NCBI RefSeq assembly: GCF_002210435.1
Contig: NZ_MZMV01000020.1
Location: 49,360 to 113,359 of the forward strand
Reading direction: 5' to 3'
From: Micromonospora wenchangensis
GTDB lineage: Bacteria; Actinomycetota; Actinomycetes; Mycobacteriales; Micromonosporaceae
DNA: 64,000 nucleotides
In this document: positions 63,901 to 64,000 of the stretch, in pieces
How positions within the stretch are numbered: the first letter of the stretch is position 1
Layout of the letters: each line of letters starts with the position of its first letter
Notes under the pieces: generated by a model
The model's database searches: none
What the model saw: the letters and a program-made list of their open reading frames with translations, nothing else
What the model was told of the DNA's origin: nothing
Translations under genes and position numbers: made by a program

Positions 63901-64000
63901 TCACCGGATGACGAGGGTGTCGAGGTAACCGGTCAGGTTGCGGCGGATCTCGGTCACCGAGTCACCACCGAACTTCTCCACCGCGGCCTCGGCCAGGACC
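63901..64000 (-). CDS. 3' end of unidentified gene, cut by window
   Basis: The minus strand is open from the right edge for 32 codons to TGA at 63903-63901: [20 protein letters not shown] then TLVIR. The mix of charged and hydrophobic residues looks like real coding sequence. Too little is present to name it. It is in line with a terminator-like hairpin directly after the stop. Confidence 0.5.
   Translation of the reverse strand, partial: VLAEAAVEKFGGDSVTEIRRNLTGYLDTLVIR

Overview
The window looks like chromosomal DNA of a high-GC actinomycete, most likely Micromonosporaceae. This is an inference from the very high GC content, frequent GTG and TTG starts, gene order and the actinobacterial protein families; no rRNA or other marker is present to prove it. 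No tRNA, rRNA, insertion sequence, prophage or CRISPR array was seen, and no stretch over 300 bases lacks a gene.

Left flank (1-7218): a small catabolic cluster comes first, with two tandem isochorismatase-fold cysteine hydrolases, a xanthine/uracil-type permease and a small HpxZ/AtzH-like protein, probably for a nitrogen-rich amide or purine/pyrimidine breakdown product. It is followed by an FMN reductase-GNAT fusion divergent from a MarR regulator, a GNAT-like two-domain acyltransferase, a CPBP membrane protease and a winged-helix protein.

Core (7336-62010): this is a large type VII secretion (ESX-like) locus. The minus-strand arm holds two translationally coupled mycosin-like proteins and a LysM membrane protein; EccC is also on the minus strand. 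A third mycosin-like gene lies between them on the plus strand. A long plus-strand array runs EccD, EccB, two WXG100-size proteins, a third small helical protein, two large Gly-rich PPE/EspB-like paralogues, a YbaB/EspL-like protein, a 110-residue helical protein and then one uninterrupted 25.3-kb gene for an 8440-residue protein. Downstream are two paralogous unknown proteins, a Pro-rich protein with an ADP-ribosyltransferase-like tail, a beta-helix/double-AAA+ EccA-like protein, an ECF-type sigma factor and a zinc-finger anti-sigma factor. I see no recognisable EccE.

The giant protein is the centre of interest. Its N-terminus is WXG100/CpnT-like, and inside it I can place catalytic-looking motifs for three OTU-like cysteine-protease modules, two intact and two degenerate papain-fold (Tox-PL-like) modules, a caspase-like His/Cys pair and an HExxH zinc-protease motif. 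They are separated by Pro-rich and Asp/Ser-repeat linkers. I read it as a T7SS-exported multi-protease effector or contact toxin. The three mycosin-like proteins all lack the nucleophilic serine, so they are unlikely to be active subtilisins.

Right flank (62007-64000): a membrane-anchored secreted protein combines two transglycosylase-like domains lacking the catalytic Glu with a ricin-B lectin. It is followed by the 3' end of an unidentified gene with a terminator-like hairpin.
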